Shown: positions 4,352 through 5,067 of the stretch, piece by piece
Layout: every line of letters starts with the position of its first letter
Position numbering within the stretch: the stretch's first letter is position 1
Source of the DNA: Opitutia bacterium
GTDB taxonomy: Bacteria > Verrucomicrobiota > Verrucomicrobiia > Opitutales > Opitutaceae
Reading direction: 5' to 3'
Length of the DNA: 5,067 bases
Assembly (NCBI GenBank): GCA_003157575.1
Contig: PMKA01000450.1
Coordinates: forward strand, 1-5,067
Translations under genes and position numbers: made by a program
The notes under the pieces: model-generated
The model's database searches: none
Told to the model about the DNA's origin: nothing
What the model saw: the letters and a program-made list of their open reading frames with translations, nothing else

Positions 4352-5067
4352 TCAACCGGCGGTCGCTTCCGTGGCCGCGACCACTTGTTCGTGGATGGCG
4401 ATGAGAAACTGCTCCTTGGTGCATGGCTTCCGCAGATAACCGATGTTTTCGTCCGTCAGGAACTGACGATAGTTGTTGTCGGGCTCCGTGGCGCCGACGG
4501 CCAGGATCGGCACCCGGGCATCGAGCTTGCGCAACGCCCGGATGGTGGCCCGGCCATCCATGATCGGCATCAACATATCGGTGACCACGAGCGCGATTTC
4601 ACCGCGATGGACCACATAGCGTGAGAGCGCCTCGACGCCGTCGTCGGCGGTCAATGCGCGATAGCCGAATGCCTCCAGGGTCGCCTTGTTGATTTCACGG
4701 ACAGCATGCTCGTCGTCGACCACCAGGACCAGTTCGCCGTTGCCGCGAGGCACGACGGGCGGAGTCCCTTTGGCCTGCCCGATCTCCTCCTCGAAGGCAG
4801 GCAGGTAAATGTGAAACTGCGTCCCGACCCCCACCCCACTCTTCACGTCCATGAAGCCATGATGGTTGTCGACGATTGTCTGGACGGTCGATAGCCCAAG
4901 ACCGGTGCCAACACCCGGTTCCTTCGTCGTGAAGAACGGTTCAAATATCCTTTGACGCGCTTCCGCGCTCATGCCGACTCCAGTGTCGCTGACGGTGATG
5001 TGAAGATAGTCGCCAGGGCGGGCGGACTGGCACCTGTGCGCGAAGGTCTTGTCGACGGTGAAATTGC
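4352..5067 (-). CDS. Hybrid sensor histidine kinase, C-terminal part (runs off right edge)
   Basis: The last 238 codons of a hybrid kinase; the frame is open to the right edge. The ATPase domain is seen from GDYLHITVSDTGVGM (G1 box DTGVGM at 4987-4970), through the F-box IFEPFFTTK, to the G2 box GTGLGLST (4909-4886) and the closing GTQFHIYLP. After a linker of about 20 residues comes a receiver: acidic residues in VLVVDDEHAV, phosphoacceptor Asp in VVTDMLMPIMDG (codon 4579-4577), and Lys in YLRKPCT. The usual Thr/Ser before the Lys strand is Gly here (PILAVGA). The N-box, H-box and sensor domains lie outside the window. This is the common layout PAS/sensor-HisKA-HATPase-REC, where phosphate passes His to Asp. 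It converges on the response-regulator operon, and a link between the two is plausible but not shown. Confidence 0.95.
   Translation of the reverse strand, partial: NFTVDKTFAHRCQSARPGDYLHITVSDTGVGMSAEARQRIFEPFFTTKEPGVGTGLGLSTVQTIVDNHHGFMDVKSGVGVGTQFHIYLPAFEEEIGQAKGTPPVVPRGNGELVLVVDDEHAVREINKATLEAFGYRALTADDGVEALSRYVVHRGEIALVVTDMLMPIMDGRATIRALRKLDARVPILAVGATEPDNNYRQFLTDENIGYLRKPCTKEQFLIAIHEQVVAATEATAG

Noticed and set aside
4310..4894. Plus-strand frames opposite the hybrid kinase
   Set aside because: The minus strand carries unmistakable ATPase and receiver motifs. The plus translations (DGDEKLL, VVDDCLDGR) are antisense.
1..5067. CRISPR array, tRNA, rRNA, attachment site or origin
   Set aside because: No regularly spaced repeats, tRNA-like cloverleaf, rRNA core sequence, att-like duplication or DnaA-box cluster was seen on reading both strands.

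Overview
The window is high-GC bacterial DNA. The best guess for the source is Verrucomicrobiota, probably an Opitutaceae-like soil or freshwater organism. The guess rests on an ADOP-type ABC permease, a family best known from Acidobacteria and common in Verrucomicrobia, and on many short spaced genes around an orphan chemosensory gene set. No rRNA or other phylogenetic marker is present, so the assignment is inference.

Left part (1-1689). The first 540 bases hold the N-terminal part of a minus-strand ADOP/MacB-like ABC permease that runs off the left edge. Next come two small plus-strand genes. One, ending at 952, encodes a microprotein whose C-terminus resembles a histidine-kinase H-box. 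The other (1151-1411) encodes an 86-residue protein of unknown function. The stretch from 1412 to 1689 is noncoding and probably repeat-derived. It is followed by a short transposase remnant of IS1182/IS4 type (1690-1821, minus), which ends about 8 bp from the stop codon of the next gene.

Right part (1830-5067). This is a compact signalling cluster. cheD (receptor glutamine deamidase, minus) is divergent from a two-gene plus-strand operon. That operon encodes a CheX/CheC-family phosphatase and, 15 bp later, a three-domain response regulator: a canonical receiver, a degenerate receiver lacking the phosphoacceptor Asp, and a C-terminal STAS-like domain. Convergent with the operon, 49 bp away, is the 3' part of a hybrid sensor histidine kinase (HATPase plus receiver), which runs off the right edge.

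Working model (inference): a kinase, perhaps the neighbouring hybrid kinase or an unlinked CheA, phosphorylates the first receiver. The CheX-like protein removes that phosphate. The output goes through the STAS-like domain to a protein partner rather than to DNA or a flagellar motor. CheD would tune receptors encoded elsewhere. No CheA, CheW, CheR, CheB or receptor gene lies in the window. The least familiar elements are the REC / pseudo-REC / STAS-like architecture next to a CheX-like phosphatase, and the H-box-like microprotein.
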